Shown piece by piece: positions 1 through 7,506 of a stretch of 64,000 nucleotides of DNA; the first letter of the stretch is position 1, and the number at the start of each line of letters is the position of its first letter. A program made the translations under genes and the position numbers. The notes beneath the pieces are model-generated. The model saw only the letters and a list, made by a program, of their open reading frames with translations. It did no database searches and was not told where the DNA came from. This stretch comes from Gulosibacter chungangensis (lineage in GTDB: Bacteria > Actinomycetota > Actinomycetes > Actinomycetales > Microbacteriaceae): the NCBI RefSeq assembly GCF_008831155.1, contig NZ_WBKB01000011.1:22155-86154 (forward strand). The letters are read 5' to 3'.

Positions 1-147
1 CTCGGTCGGGAAGACCGCCCGCTCGTACCAGTCGGTGATGTTGGGTCGGATGCGCCGGTCCACAAATTCGCGGACACGGTCACGGAGGGCGATTTCCTCG
101 GCCGAGTACTCGGCCTCGAGGTTCAGTAGGTCAAAAAGATCCGACAT
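1..147 (-). CDS. Acyl-CoA dehydrogenase, glutaryl-CoA dehydrogenase-like (N-terminal 49 residues)
   Basis: The gene starts at ATG 147 on the minus strand and runs off the window edge. The visible part, MSDLFDLLNLEAEYSAEEI followed by ALRDRVREFVDRRIRPNI, is the typical N-terminal helix of an FAD acyl-CoA dehydrogenase, and the opening resembles actinobacterial glutaryl-CoA dehydrogenases. It lies 74 bp downstream of a CaiB-type CoA-transferase on the same strand, so the pair would activate a dicarboxylate (glutarate is the natural guess) and oxidise it. The substrate call rests on a short fragment and on context; the catalytic Glu lies outside the window. Confidence 0.7.
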   Translation of the reverse strand, partial: MSDLFDLLNLEAEYSAEEIALRDRVREFVDRRIRPNITDWYERAVFPTE

Positions 148-221
148 TGCGGTGCCTTTCGGTATGGGTTGGGTAGTACATGGATGCTGGGGGAGCGTGG
201 GGCCTGTCGCTGCCGAACGGC

Positions 222-1454
222 TTAGGGTCGGGGTATCCGGCTGCGGCGCGTTCGGGTCACCTCAGCGGGGGTTAAGGGGCTGATCGGCGCGCCGACGCCG
301 TTTCGAATTGCCTCGCCATCGGCGTCGAGCGCGGGTGGCCCGAGCGTGGGGATCGCAAACTCGGGGGTGTACCGAATCGGGTGGCGGATTCCCTTTGAGG
401 TGACCCCGTCGCGATCGAGTTCCACCACCGGGTCGATCCCGAGTGACTGCGCGAGTTCGATTCCCTCACCGATGGTGTTGACTTTGCCGACGGCGAGGTT
501 CGCGGCGGTAAACCGTTCCTGCCAACCTTCGGCAGTGTCGGCTGCGAGGGCCTCCGCGAGGATTTCTCGCAGCTCGGGGCGATGCGCCACACGGTCTGGG
601 TTCGTCGCAAAGCGCGGGTCTTCGGCAAGTTCGGGCCGGCCGAGTTCGGTGACGAAATCGCGGAACTGTTTGTTATTGCCGATTGCGACGGCGAGTTCGC
701 CGTCCCTGGTCGGTAGCGACTCGTAGGGCATGATCGAGGGATGCACGTTCCCGAGTCGGGTGGGTTCGACCCCGGCTCCGACCGTGGCCTGAATTTGGTT
801 GGCGAGGGCCGACTGGATGCTGGAGAGCAGGTTGACTTCCACGCGCATCCCGAAGCCCGTGCGGTCGCGGTTCCTCAGGGCGGCAAGGATACCGAGGGTG
901 AGGTCTTTGGATGCGAGCACATCCACGAGCGCAACGCCGACCTTCATCGCTTCGCCTTCGTGTTCGCCGGTGATGTGCATGAGCCCGCTGAGTGCCTGGG
1001 CGACGAAGTCGTAGCCGGGACGGGTGGCACCGCCGGCGGAACCGAAGCCGGTCACGCTCGCAACGATGAGCCCGGGGTGTTGGATGCGCAGGGCCTCGAG
1101 GTCAATACCGGCGCGTTCGAGTGCGCCGGGGAGGTAGTTCTCCACCACGACATCGGCTTGTGCGATGAGGCGCAGGACGAGTTCGCGGCCGGAGTCCTCG
1201 CGGAAGTCGATGGCGATGGAGCGCTTATTGCGGTTCGAGGTTTGGAAGTAGGTGGCTGTGCCGTCTTCGGCAAACGGTGGCCCCCAGGCGCGGGTGTCGT
1301 CGCCAGCGCCGGGGCGCTCAACTTTAATGACATCGGCGCCGAGGTCGGCGAGGTTCATCGCCGTGAGTGGGCCGGCGAGGACTCGAGACAGGTCAAGTAC
1401 GCGAATATCGCTGAGTGGGCCAGACGGTAATGGCTGCGACGGTGCGTCGGTCAA
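222..1454 (-). CDS. CaiB/BaiF family CoA-transferase (possible glutarate CoA-transferase)
   Basis: A 410-residue family III CoA-transferase that moves CoA between carboxylic acids in the cytoplasm. The N-terminal motif IRVLDLSRVLAGPLT, the following DLGADVIKVERPG and the active-site context RPGYDF (Asp149, the aspartyl-CoA residue of the family) are all present, and the length is normal. The start is TTG 1454, chosen because GAGGAG lies 7 nt upstream. It is upstream of a glutaryl-CoA-dehydrogenase-like gene on the same strand, which makes succinyl-CoA:glutarate CoA-transferase the best guess; another dicarboxylate such as succinate remains possible. A 15-bp motif shared with the permease at 14567-16042 lies 78 bp upstream of the start. 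Confidence 0.88.
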   Translation of the reverse strand: MTDAPSQPLPSGPLSDIRVLDLSRVLAGPLTAMNLADLGADVIKVERPGAGDDTRAWGPPFAEDGTATYFQTSNRNKRSIAIDFREDSGRELVLRLIAQADVVVENYLPGALERAGIDLEALRIQHPGLIVASVTGFGSAGGATRPGYDFVAQALSGLMHITGEHEGEAMKVGVALVDVLASKDLTLGILAALRNRDRTGFGMRVEVNLLSSIQSALANQIQATVGAGVEPTRLGNVHPSIMPYESLPTRDGELAVAIGNNKQFRDFVTELGRPELAEDPRFATNPDRVAHRPELREILAEALAADTAEGWQERFTAANLAVGKVNTIGEGIELAQSLGIDPVVELDRDGVTSKGIRHPIRYTPEFAIPTLGPPALDADGEAIRNGVGAPISPLTPAEVTRTRRSRIPRP

Positions 1455-1531
1455 GAAAGTCTCCTCACTGAAACAACGGTGCGCGCTCCCGCGCGACGTG
1501 CGACGAGTCTATCGCGCCACGGCGGATTTGG

Positions 1532-1546
1532 TAAATCGATTTTGCA
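1532..1546. promoter_or_regulatory. Candidate operator TAAATCGATTTTGCA, copy 1
   Basis: This 15-mer contains the palindrome AAATCGATTT and lies 78 bp upstream of the TTG start of the CoA-transferase. An identical 15-mer occurs at 16122-16136, 80 bp upstream of the second permease, in the same orientation relative to its gene. Position and identity suggest a common regulator, possibly the GntR protein encoded at 4438-5187. No binding data can be inferred from sequence alone. Confidence 0.5.
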
Positions 1547-1590
1547 ATTGCGGTTCCAGTCCGTGAAGCGGTGTCGAGGATGCGAGAATA

Positions 1591-1656
1591 CTTGCCTGCA
1601 CATCAGGGCAGTGCTTGCCGGGCATCAGTGAGAATTCTTGCCCGCACATCAGGGCA
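1591..1656. repeat. Pair of 20-bp direct repeats in the 1455-1996 intergenic region
   Basis: Positions 1591-1610 and 1637-1656 are copies of CTTGCCYGCACATCAGGGCA that differ at one base, 46 bp apart. Each copy contains an imperfect inverted repeat TGCCY/GGGCA, so it could be a dimer-binding site. The 542-bp spacer between the CoA-transferase and the first permease otherwise holds the 15-mer at 1532, the palindrome at 1912 and no convincing gene. Confidence 0.45.
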
Positions 1657-1911
1657 TTTCCTCTGGTCGTGATGGATTTGCGGGCAAAGAACGTCAAAAA
1701 CCCGAGGACAGTTGGGTTAAACATCTACTTTTGTTAGTATTCTCGACGAGCGGTCTTGAAGGGCTCTACGGCGAGCCTCATCGAGGCTTGCAAGCTATCT
1801 GTCGGAGTTCTGCGATCGAACCACGATCGAGAGGCAGATGGCGCACCTAAGAGTGGCAATTGTCGCAATGGAGTTGACAGGCAGCCCGCTTGGGTAAAAC
1901 ATGAATACCTA

Positions 1912-1925
1912 AAGGTTTAAACCTT
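1912..1925. promoter_or_regulatory. 14-bp perfect palindrome before the first permease
   Basis: AAGGTTTAAACCTT is a perfect 14-bp palindrome about 70 bp upstream of the permease start at 1997. In an otherwise GC-rich region this AT-rich palindrome is a reasonable operator candidate. The regulator is unknown. Confidence 0.35.
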
Positions 1926-1996
1926 GACACCGCTGTAGGACGAGCAATGACGGCTCGGGCAGCGGTTCCGACAGCCATGGCTAAAGGAATGAGCAT

Positions 1997-3589
1997 ATGG
2001 AGAGCCAAAGCAAAGCTGCTGAAGCGGCCCCAAACGAAACCGAACACTCCGCCTCGGAGTTCAAACGAGACATGGGATTCTGGGGCAACCTCGCCCTCGG
2101 ATTCACCTATCTTTCGCCCGTGGTGGGCGTGTACGCAACCTTCGCCGCATCCGTCGCAATCGCGGGCCCACCCGCATTCTGGATGCTGATCATCGCCGGT
2201 CTCGGCCAGCTGCTTGTCGCCACCGTCTTCGGTGAGGTCGTCTCGCAGTACCCGGTCGCCGGTGGCATCTACCCCTGGAACCGACGCCTTTGGGGCGCCA
2301 AGTGGGGCTGGATCAGCGGTTGGATCTACATGATCGCGATCAACGCGACCATCGCATCCGTCGCCTACGGTGCCGGTCCCTTCCTCGGCGCCCTCCTCGG
2401 CATCGAGATGAATGCATCCGCAAACGTGCTGCTGGCACTGCTGATCATTCTGCTGGCGACCTTCGCAAACCTGGGCGGAACGAAGTTCCTCGCCAAGGTC
2501 GCCTTCGTCGGCTTCGTGCTGGAGATTATCGCCAGCGCAGTGATCGGTGTGTGGCTGCTCATCGCGGTGCGCAAGCACGACCTCTCGGTCCTCTTCCAGG
2601 ACTTCCGCCCGGCCGACATGCAGGAAAACAGCCCCTTCCTCATCGCCTTCCTCGGCGCCGCGATCATGGGTATTTACCTCTACTACGGCTTTGAAGCCAA
2701 CGGTGACGTGGCGGAAGAGGTTCGTGATCCGGGTCGCGTGATTCCCAAGGCCATGCGGATGACCATCTACGTCGGTGGTGTCGCATCCATGTTCATCGCC
2801 CTGGGTCTCATCCTTGCGGTCGGTAGCTTCGAGGACATCATTAACGGCACCATTCCGGACCCGATCAGCGCGATCTTCATGGAAGCCTTCGGCCCGATTG
2901 GCTTCAAGATCGTGATGGCAGTTGTGCTCGTGTCCTTCCTCTCGTGCACCATCTCGCTGCAGGCCGCGGCCTCGCGCCTGATGTTCTCGATGGGTCGCGA
3001 CAACCAGTTGCCGGGCGCCAAGTACCTCAAGCGCTTCAACGCGAAGCGCGCGGTTCCCCCATACGCACTGATCGTGGCTGGCGTGCTGCCCGCAATCGTC
3101 GTGGTGATTTCGCTGCTGAGTGAGGATGCACTGATCGCGATTATCTCCTTCGCCGCCTTCGGTATCTACCTCGCCTTCGCCGCGGTGGTGCTCGCCTCGC
3201 TGCGGGCTCGCATCCTTGGCTGGAAGCCCTCCGGTCAGTTCCGGATGGGGAACTGGGGCTGGGCGATTACGATCGCCGCCCTTACCTACCAGATCTTCGC
3301 GATGGTGATCGTGGTCTGGCCGGTTGCTGGCGCACCGTGGTTTGAGGCCTGGCTGGTCGGCATCATGGGTGTCGTGGTGGTCGGTGTTGGATGCATCTAC
3401 CTGTTCACTGCGCACCCTGAGACCAAGGGTGGGGCAGACGCGGGTATCGCCACAGGTGTGGTGGACACGCACCTCATCCAGCCAATTGCGCCGACCGAGG
3501 AGCTCGTCGACATGGCGATCCGACTCGACGGTGGCAAGCCGCACATCTACCCAGACAACCAGCGGAACTGGGACGAAGAGCGGAAGTAG
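1997..3589 (+). CDS. APC-superfamily amino acid/amine permease
   Basis: A 530-residue integral membrane transporter with about 12-14 hydrophobic segments from residue 28 to 470. Typical APC features are the first unwound helix region LGFTYLSPVVGVYATFA, the segment VSQYPVAGGIYPWNRRLWG in helix 2, and EANGDVAEEVRDPGRVIP after helix 6, which is characteristic of amino-acid/choline/polyamine permeases. The start is ATG 1997, with AAAGGA about 8 nt upstream. It is transcribed alone and ends before a strong terminator. Beside the gamma-glutamylation genes it probably imports an amine or amino acid; the substrate cannot be read from the sequence. Confidence 0.9.
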   Translation: MESQSKAAEAAPNETEHSASEFKRDMGFWGNLALGFTYLSPVVGVYATFAASVAIAGPPAFWMLIIAGLGQLLVATVFGEVVSQYPVAGGIYPWNRRLWGAKWGWISGWIYMIAINATIASVAYGAGPFLGALLGIEMNASANVLLALLIILLATFANLGGTKFLAKVAFVGFVLEIIASAVIGVWLLIAVRKHDLSVLFQDFRPADMQENSPFLIAFLGAAIMGIYLYYGFEANGDVAEEVRDPGRVIPKAMRMTIYVGGVASMFIALGLILAVGSFEDIINGTIPDPISAIFMEAFGPIGFKIVMAVVLVSFLSCTISLQAAASRLMFSMGRDNQLPGAKYLKRFNAKRAVPPYALIVAGVLPAIVVVISLLSEDALIAIISFAAFGIYLAFAAVVLASLRARILGWKPSGQFRMGNWGWAITIAALTYQIFAMVIVVWPVAGAPWFEAWLVGIMGVVVVGVGCIYLFTAHPETKGGADAGIATGVVDTHLIQPIAPTEELVDMAIRLDGGKPHIYPDNQRNWDEERK

Positions 3590-3612
3590 CCGCACTCGAG
3601 CTAACAACACGA

Positions 3613-3651
3613 AATAGGGGTGCAGGAGAGTTTCTCTCCTGCACCCCTATT
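3613..3651. terminator. Bidirectional terminator hairpin between convergent genes
   Basis: A perfect 18-bp stem (3613-3630 with 3634-3651) closed by a TTT loop lies 24 bp after the permease stop and 24 bp before the stop of the convergent Cache-domain gene. The arms begin AATAGGGG and end CCCCTATT, so A/T pairs at the base serve both directions. Confidence 0.85.
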
Positions 3652-3674
3652 CGTATTGAGAGTGCCGACGTCGC

Positions 3675-4382
3675 CTAGACGCGATAGATGAGGCTCAGGT
3701 CGAGCCCGGGTGAGTCGATCCGCGTGCGGGCATAGCCCTGGGGGATCTGGGCCACGAGGATGCCGGTCGACAGCGACCCGGAGTTCCCGACGATCACCGA
3801 GTTGTGTCGATTCAAGAGGGCAGTGCCGGGGCCGAGCGGCGCAAGCATCCGCAGGAGCTTTGTCTCGACCTCGTTCATGACCATGTCCATGCCGGCCACG
3901 CCGATTTTCTTCCCATCGGCGTAGGCGGGCACGGTCATCGTGACGATGTAGTCGTCCACACCGAGGTGGTCAATATAGGGGCCGGCGATCGAGCGGCGCT
4001 CTTCGCGATAGCCGCCCTGCCACCATTCCAAGATCTCGTAGTCGTAGAACTGTCCCGAGCTCGGGTCGAGATTGAACTTTTGGCGCACGAACTCGATGCC
4101 GGAACGGATCCACCATTCGAGTCTCGCCTTGCCGGGTTTTTGGATCTCGACGGGAAAGATCAACCCCGCGCCGTCAAGCGAGGGGTGTTCTTTGAGGTGT
4201 TCAATTACGCGCGCTCGGAGTTTTGCGGAGGTTGTGGCCGCGACCTCATAGGGCGCGTCACCGGAAAAATCCGGAGCGACGGCCTCCGTGAGTTCGGCCC
4301 CTAACTGCTCCAGGTCGGAATAGAGCCCGTTAAACCAATGGGCGATGTCCTTGGCTACAGCGGCTACGTTGCTGCTTGTCAC
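3675..4382 (-). CDS. Cytosolic Cache-domain protein
   Basis: A 235-residue protein with no signal peptide or membrane segment. Residues about 60-200 carry features of a Cache-type ligand-binding fold: LEWWIRSG, a RQKFNLDP segment, the strand DDYIVTMTVPAYADGKKIGV followed by AGMDMVMNEVE, and LNRHNSVIVGNSGS. Cache domains usually sit outside the membrane in chemoreceptors and kinases, so a free cytosolic version is unusual. It lies 55 bp downstream of a GntR regulator gene on the same strand, and a role in sensing the pathway substrate for that regulator is a plausible inference. The family call is by pattern only. Confidence 0.68.
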   Translation of the reverse strand: MTSSNVAAVAKDIAHWFNGLYSDLEQLGAELTEAVAPDFSGDAPYEVAATTSAKLRARVIEHLKEHPSLDGAGLIFPVEIQKPGKARLEWWIRSGIEFVRQKFNLDPSSGQFYDYEILEWWQGGYREERRSIAGPYIDHLGVDDYIVTMTVPAYADGKKIGVAGMDMVMNEVETKLLRMLAPLGPGTALLNRHNSVIVGNSGSLSTGILVAQIPQGYARTRIDSPGLDLSLIYRV

Positions 4383-4437
4383 TGCCGGTTTGTCCTCTTC
4401 ACTGTGGCTACTGTTTCACTGCGGCTAATCACTGTCG

Positions 4438-5187
4438 CTACTGCCCGGCCGTGTGATCAATCGTGAGTTTCACGTCGATCAGCCGGTACACCGTTTTGCG
4501 GATGTGTTCTTCGATGACTTGCTCAACTCGCGTTGAGTCATGCGCCGCGACGGCTGCCGTGACGTCGCGGAGATCTTGCAAGGTTTCTGCAGCAGAGGTT
4601 GCTGCCCCTGCGGGTGACCACTTTAGCGCGCTAATTTCGGACTGCAGTCGCATCTCGGCGGCGAGGAGGCGAGGCGATTGTGCACTCACCGCGAGTTGGA
4701 TGTGGAAACGACCGTCGGCGCTCGCGGCGGTCTCGGGCGAGTTGGCGGACTCGAGCCGATTGGCGGCGACGAGCAGGTCGCGGATGGCCTGCTCGTGGGC
4801 GCGCTGACAGGCAAGCCGCGCGATGCCGGTGGCGATGGTCATGTGTTCGTCACCGTAGTCGCGGATCTGCACGATCGTCAGGTTGGCGAGGTAGTCGCGC
4901 ACCTGCGTTTCGCTGGGGAAGGGCACGCGCACCACGAAAGTGCCGCCGCCACGCCCGCGTCGAGTCTCGACGATGCCCTGTTCGCGCAGGACCGCGAGAC
5001 TCTTGCGGAGCGTGGCGACGGCAACACCAAATTCGGCCGCGAGTTCGATCTCGGAGGGGAGGCGTTCCCCGACCGCGATGGAACCCAAAGAAATGGCCGA
5101 CACAATTTGATCAGCGAGCACGTCGCCAAAGGTGTACGGTGCGGAGCTGGCCCGAACCGCCGGGCCCATAACAATGCGTTGGCTCAC
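4438..5187 (-). CDS. GntR/FCD-family transcriptional regulator
   Basis: The N-terminal winged helix (about residues 13-80) shows DVLADQIVSAISLGSIAVG, ERLPSEIELAAEFGVAVATL, then RKSLAVLREQGIVETRRGRG, the classic GntR layout. The C-terminal half is helical and FCD/FadR-like, with the last helices around FHIQLAVSAQSPRLLAAE. I place the start at GTG 5187 because GAGGAA lies 6 nt upstream; the frame stays open to GTG 5304, but that adds about 39 residues with no domain and overlaps the flavodoxin gene. It sits in a flavodoxin-GntR-Cache order and is the natural candidate regulator for the surrounding catabolic genes, including autoregulation. Confidence 0.88.
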   Translation of the reverse strand: MSQRIVMGPAVRASSAPYTFGDVLADQIVSAISLGSIAVGERLPSEIELAAEFGVAVATLRKSLAVLREQGIVETRRGRGGGTFVVRVPFPSETQVRDYLANLTIVQIRDYGDEHMTIATGIARLACQRAHEQAIRDLLVAANRLESANSPETAASADGRFHIQLAVSAQSPRLLAAEMRLQSEISALKWSPAGAATSAAETLQDLRDVTAAVAAHDSTRVEQVIEEHIRKTVYRLIDVKLTIDHTAGQ

Positions 5188-5293
5188 TGACTGTTCCTCG
5201 TTCGTCTGTCCTGGGACGATACTAGCGGGGCGCAGTTGAGTGAGGGCCAGGGATTGGGCCACGGATGAGGTCACCGCGGTGCTAGCCCCTTGG

Positions 5294-5767
5294 CTAGTTA
5301 CCACCGTTGGCCGGAGCGAGGCTGGTCGCGGCGGCTACGATTTCCGGCAGCCATTCGAGGGCAACATCGCTCGGGAGGTCCCAAGAGGATGCGTCGTGGC
5401 GGCCGTATTCGCCGACTCGCGTCGCACCGAGCTCGGCGAGTCGGTTGTCGATGTGCTCGCTGCCCTGGCTGTAGGTCTCTTCGTAGAAGGTGTCGCCGAG
5501 TCCGAACATCGCGTAGCGGACGCCCGAGAGGTCGGCTTCGAAGGACTTGAACTTTTCGAAGAAGGGCAGCGCGGTGTTCGGCAGTTCGCCCTCGCCGTGG
5601 GTGGAGCAGACGATGATGTAGAACTGCTCGGCGGTGAACTCTGCCGGTTCGAAGTCTTGCAGGTCTTTTACTTCGGCCTCGTGTTCTTCTTGCAGTTTGG
5701 CGCCGAGGTCCTGCGCGATGAGTTCTGAGTTACCGGATTCGCTGCCGTAGAGCACAGTGAATTTCAT
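5294..5767 (-). CDS. Flavodoxin (FMN electron carrier for the P450)
   Basis: A 157-residue short-chain flavodoxin. The FMN phosphate-binding loop YGSESGNSELIAQDL is at residues 7-21, the STHGEGELPN loop near residue 55, and FGLGDTFYEETYSQGS near residue 90 matches the second flavin loop. It lies downstream of an FprA-type reductase on the same strand, and both are divergent from a P450 gene. The inference is a chain NADPH to FAD reductase to flavodoxin to P450. Actinobacterial P450 operons more often use a ferredoxin, so the flavodoxin is notable. The order relative to the GntR gene suggests one transcript. Confidence 0.9.
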   Translation of the reverse strand: MKFTVLYGSESGNSELIAQDLGAKLQEEHEAEVKDLQDFEPAEFTAEQFYIIVCSTHGEGELPNTALPFFEKFKSFEADLSGVRYAMFGLGDTFYEETYSQGSEHIDNRLAELGATRVGEYGRHDASSWDLPSDVALEWLPEIVAAATSLAPANGGN

Positions 5768-5800
5768 GATGAGTCTTCTTTCGTGTGGTTGTGGATGTGT

Positions 5801-5902
5801 CGTTCCCCGAGTAGGCCGGAGGCCGTATCGAGGGGATGCTGCGTGGGACGCGCTTCGATACGCTTCGCTACTCAGCGAGCGGCTTGGCTACTCAACGAGC
5901 GC
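5801..5902. repeat. Dispersed palindromic repeat (family A), copy 1
   Basis: Two hairpin units of the motif CTCGATACG...CTACTCG and its complement lie between the reductase and flavodoxin genes (CCGAGTAGGCCGGAGGCC and GCTTCGATACGCTTCGCTAC are recognisable). The TAG stop of the reductase gene (5888-5890) lies inside the element, so it also supplies the end of that gene. Related copies are at 8727, 14401, 17085, 24682, 25135, 33429 and 48683. Confidence 0.85.
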
Positions 5903-7210
5903 ACCGTGCGCGATGTCGAGCATGGCGTCGTGGCTGAGAATTTTGGTTCGGATGCGGTCGGTTTCGGCCGACTCGGTTTCGGCGGCGTCGATCTTCTGCC
6001 ATTGGGCAAATGAGATCGCCTGCTCCCGCAGCGTCGAGGGCAACGCGGCAAATCCGCCGTGGTCCGGGTTTGCGAAAAGTTCGCCGGATTCGCTGGCCGC
6101 GATGATTTCTTTCGCGACCTTGTTCGAGTCGGCTCGGTTCGCGGGGATCGCTCCCACCGGCCCGCGCTTGAGCCAACCGACGCGGTAGAGCGCCGCTTCG
6201 GGGCGGCCGCCGGCTTCCACCTGCCCACTGCCTTCCGAAGGCCCGAAGTCATATTCTTCGGCGTAGTTGAGGTGGCCGGGGGCGTTGACGTCGAAGCCGA
6301 TCGCCGAGATCACGGTGTCGGCGGGGATGACGCTCGCTTCGCCCGCGGGAGCAACGCCGAGGTGGACCTGTCCCACGCGCCCGTCGCCGGTGACCTTGCT
6401 CGGTTCGGCGCCGAAAATGAAGTGCACGTGCGCGCGCGGTTCGGTGACCTCGATGGTCGTGAGACTTTCGAAGGCTTCCTCGCGTTTGCGGCCGAGCGCG
6501 TTGTCTTCGGTCGCGGGGCTCGAGTTCGCCACGCTGAAACGCACGCCGGGGATCTTCCCGAGTTCCTTAACCATGGCGACGTCGGCCTTGGCGGTCGCAA
6601 TGGGGGAGCGGCTGAGCACCGTGATGTTGGATGCGGGGGATGCGAGGTACTGCTTGAGCGCCTCGGGTGCGATGTCGCTACCGGAGTAGTCCTCGGCAGT
6701 TTTTACGAGGAAGCGCACCATGTCGATGGCCACGTTTCCGGCGCCGACTACGACCACGCGCTCGCCAATTTCGGGCAGCGGGATGCTCGGGCGGGGTACC
6801 GCGTTGAGCGCATTAATGATGTCGCCCGAGGGTACGACGCCCGGCAGCCGTGAGCCCGGTACCGAGAGGTGGCGGTCGCGCCAGCGGCCGCTGGCAAGGA
6901 TGACCAGGTCAAAGTGGGAGCGCAGCTCCGACAGTGTGATGTCGGTGCCGATTTCAATATTGCCGGCGAATCGCACCGCGTTGGGTGCGGCGGGGCTGGC
7001 CGCAAACATCCGGTCAAACTGCCGAGTGATGGCCTTGGTGTGCTGGTGGTCTGCCGCCACCCCGTAGCGAATCAGTCCGTAGGGGACCGCAAACCGATCG
7101 AAAACGGTAATCTCTGAATCTTTCCAGGCGCGCTGGAGTGACTGGGCGACAAAGCATCCGCTGGGACCACTGCCCACGATTGCGATGTGTTTAGGGGGAA
7201 GTTTGCTCAC
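5888..7210 (-). CDS. FprA-type (adrenodoxin reductase-like) FAD/NADP reductase
   Basis: A 440-residue flavoenzyme of the adrenodoxin/ferredoxin-NADP reductase family. The FAD Rossmann motif IVGSGPSGCFVAQSL is at residues 10-24, FDRFAVPYGLIRYGVAADH is the family signature, the NADP motif VVVGAGNVAIDMVRFL is near residue 153, and the C-terminal NRADSNKVAKEII segment is present. The start is GTG 7210, with AAGGAA 6 nt upstream. It is divergent from the P450 and upstream of the flavodoxin, so it probably passes NADPH electrons to that flavodoxin. The family normally reduces ferredoxin; XplB of RDX-degrading actinobacteria is a flavodoxin-reducing relative. The C-terminal AlaLeuValGlu and stop come from repeat A. 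Confidence 0.9.
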   Translation of the reverse strand: MSKLPPKHIAIVGSGPSGCFVAQSLQRAWKDSEITVFDRFAVPYGLIRYGVAADHQHTKAITRQFDRMFAASPAAPNAVRFAGNIEIGTDITLSELRSHFDLVILASGRWRDRHLSVPGSRLPGVVPSGDIINALNAVPRPSIPLPEIGERVVVVGAGNVAIDMVRFLVKTAEDYSGSDIAPEALKQYLASPASNITVLSRSPIATAKADVAMVKELGKIPGVRFSVANSSPATEDNALGRKREEAFESLTTIEVTEPRAHVHFIFGAEPSKVTGDGRVGQVHLGVAPAGEASVIPADTVISAIGFDVNAPGHLNYAEEYDFGPSEGSGQVEAGGRPEAALYRVGWLKRGPVGAIPANRADSNKVAKEIIAASESGELFANPDHGGFAALPSTLREQAISFAQWQKIDAAETESAETDRIRTKILSHDAMLDIAHGALVE

Positions 7211-7506
7211 GTACGATTCCTTCCGGTCTCCTACAGTCGCGCCGCGTTGCGCACTGAGACATGAACTATAAAGATCTGGAAATCAATCATTACGCAAATT
7301 TGCCGCTCAGGCAAGCCGGAGTGGCTGAATGATGCGCCTTGCTTACGTGTGATTTGGCAATTCCAGCTGTGAATGTCGGTGGTGGCGGGGTTGCACAAAT
7401 CATTTAGTCGTGATTTTATACATTCACCAATGAAGGTTTCGGTTCGTGGTTAAGTCACGCACCAAATCCCGAGTCTTATCAACGCTGATGAGTCAGAGAG
7501 GACACA
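7211..7506. promoter_or_regulatory. Divergent promoter region between reductase and P450
   Basis: This 296-bp spacer is AT-rich compared with its neighbours and must hold promoters for both directions. Position 7392-7406 (TGCACAAATCATTTA) resembles the reverse complement of the shared 15-mer at 1532 and 16122, allowing one shifted base. AAATCA at 7397 and TGATTT at 7411 form a small inverted repeat. No confident -35/-10 pair is claimed. Confidence 0.4.

Noticed and set aside
1847..3610. 587-codon open frame on the minus strand opposite the first permease
   Set aside because: Its composition (His/Asp/Glu/Arg-rich, no domain) is that of an antisense frame in GC-rich DNA; the plus-strand frame has membrane helices, APC motifs and a ribosome-binding site.
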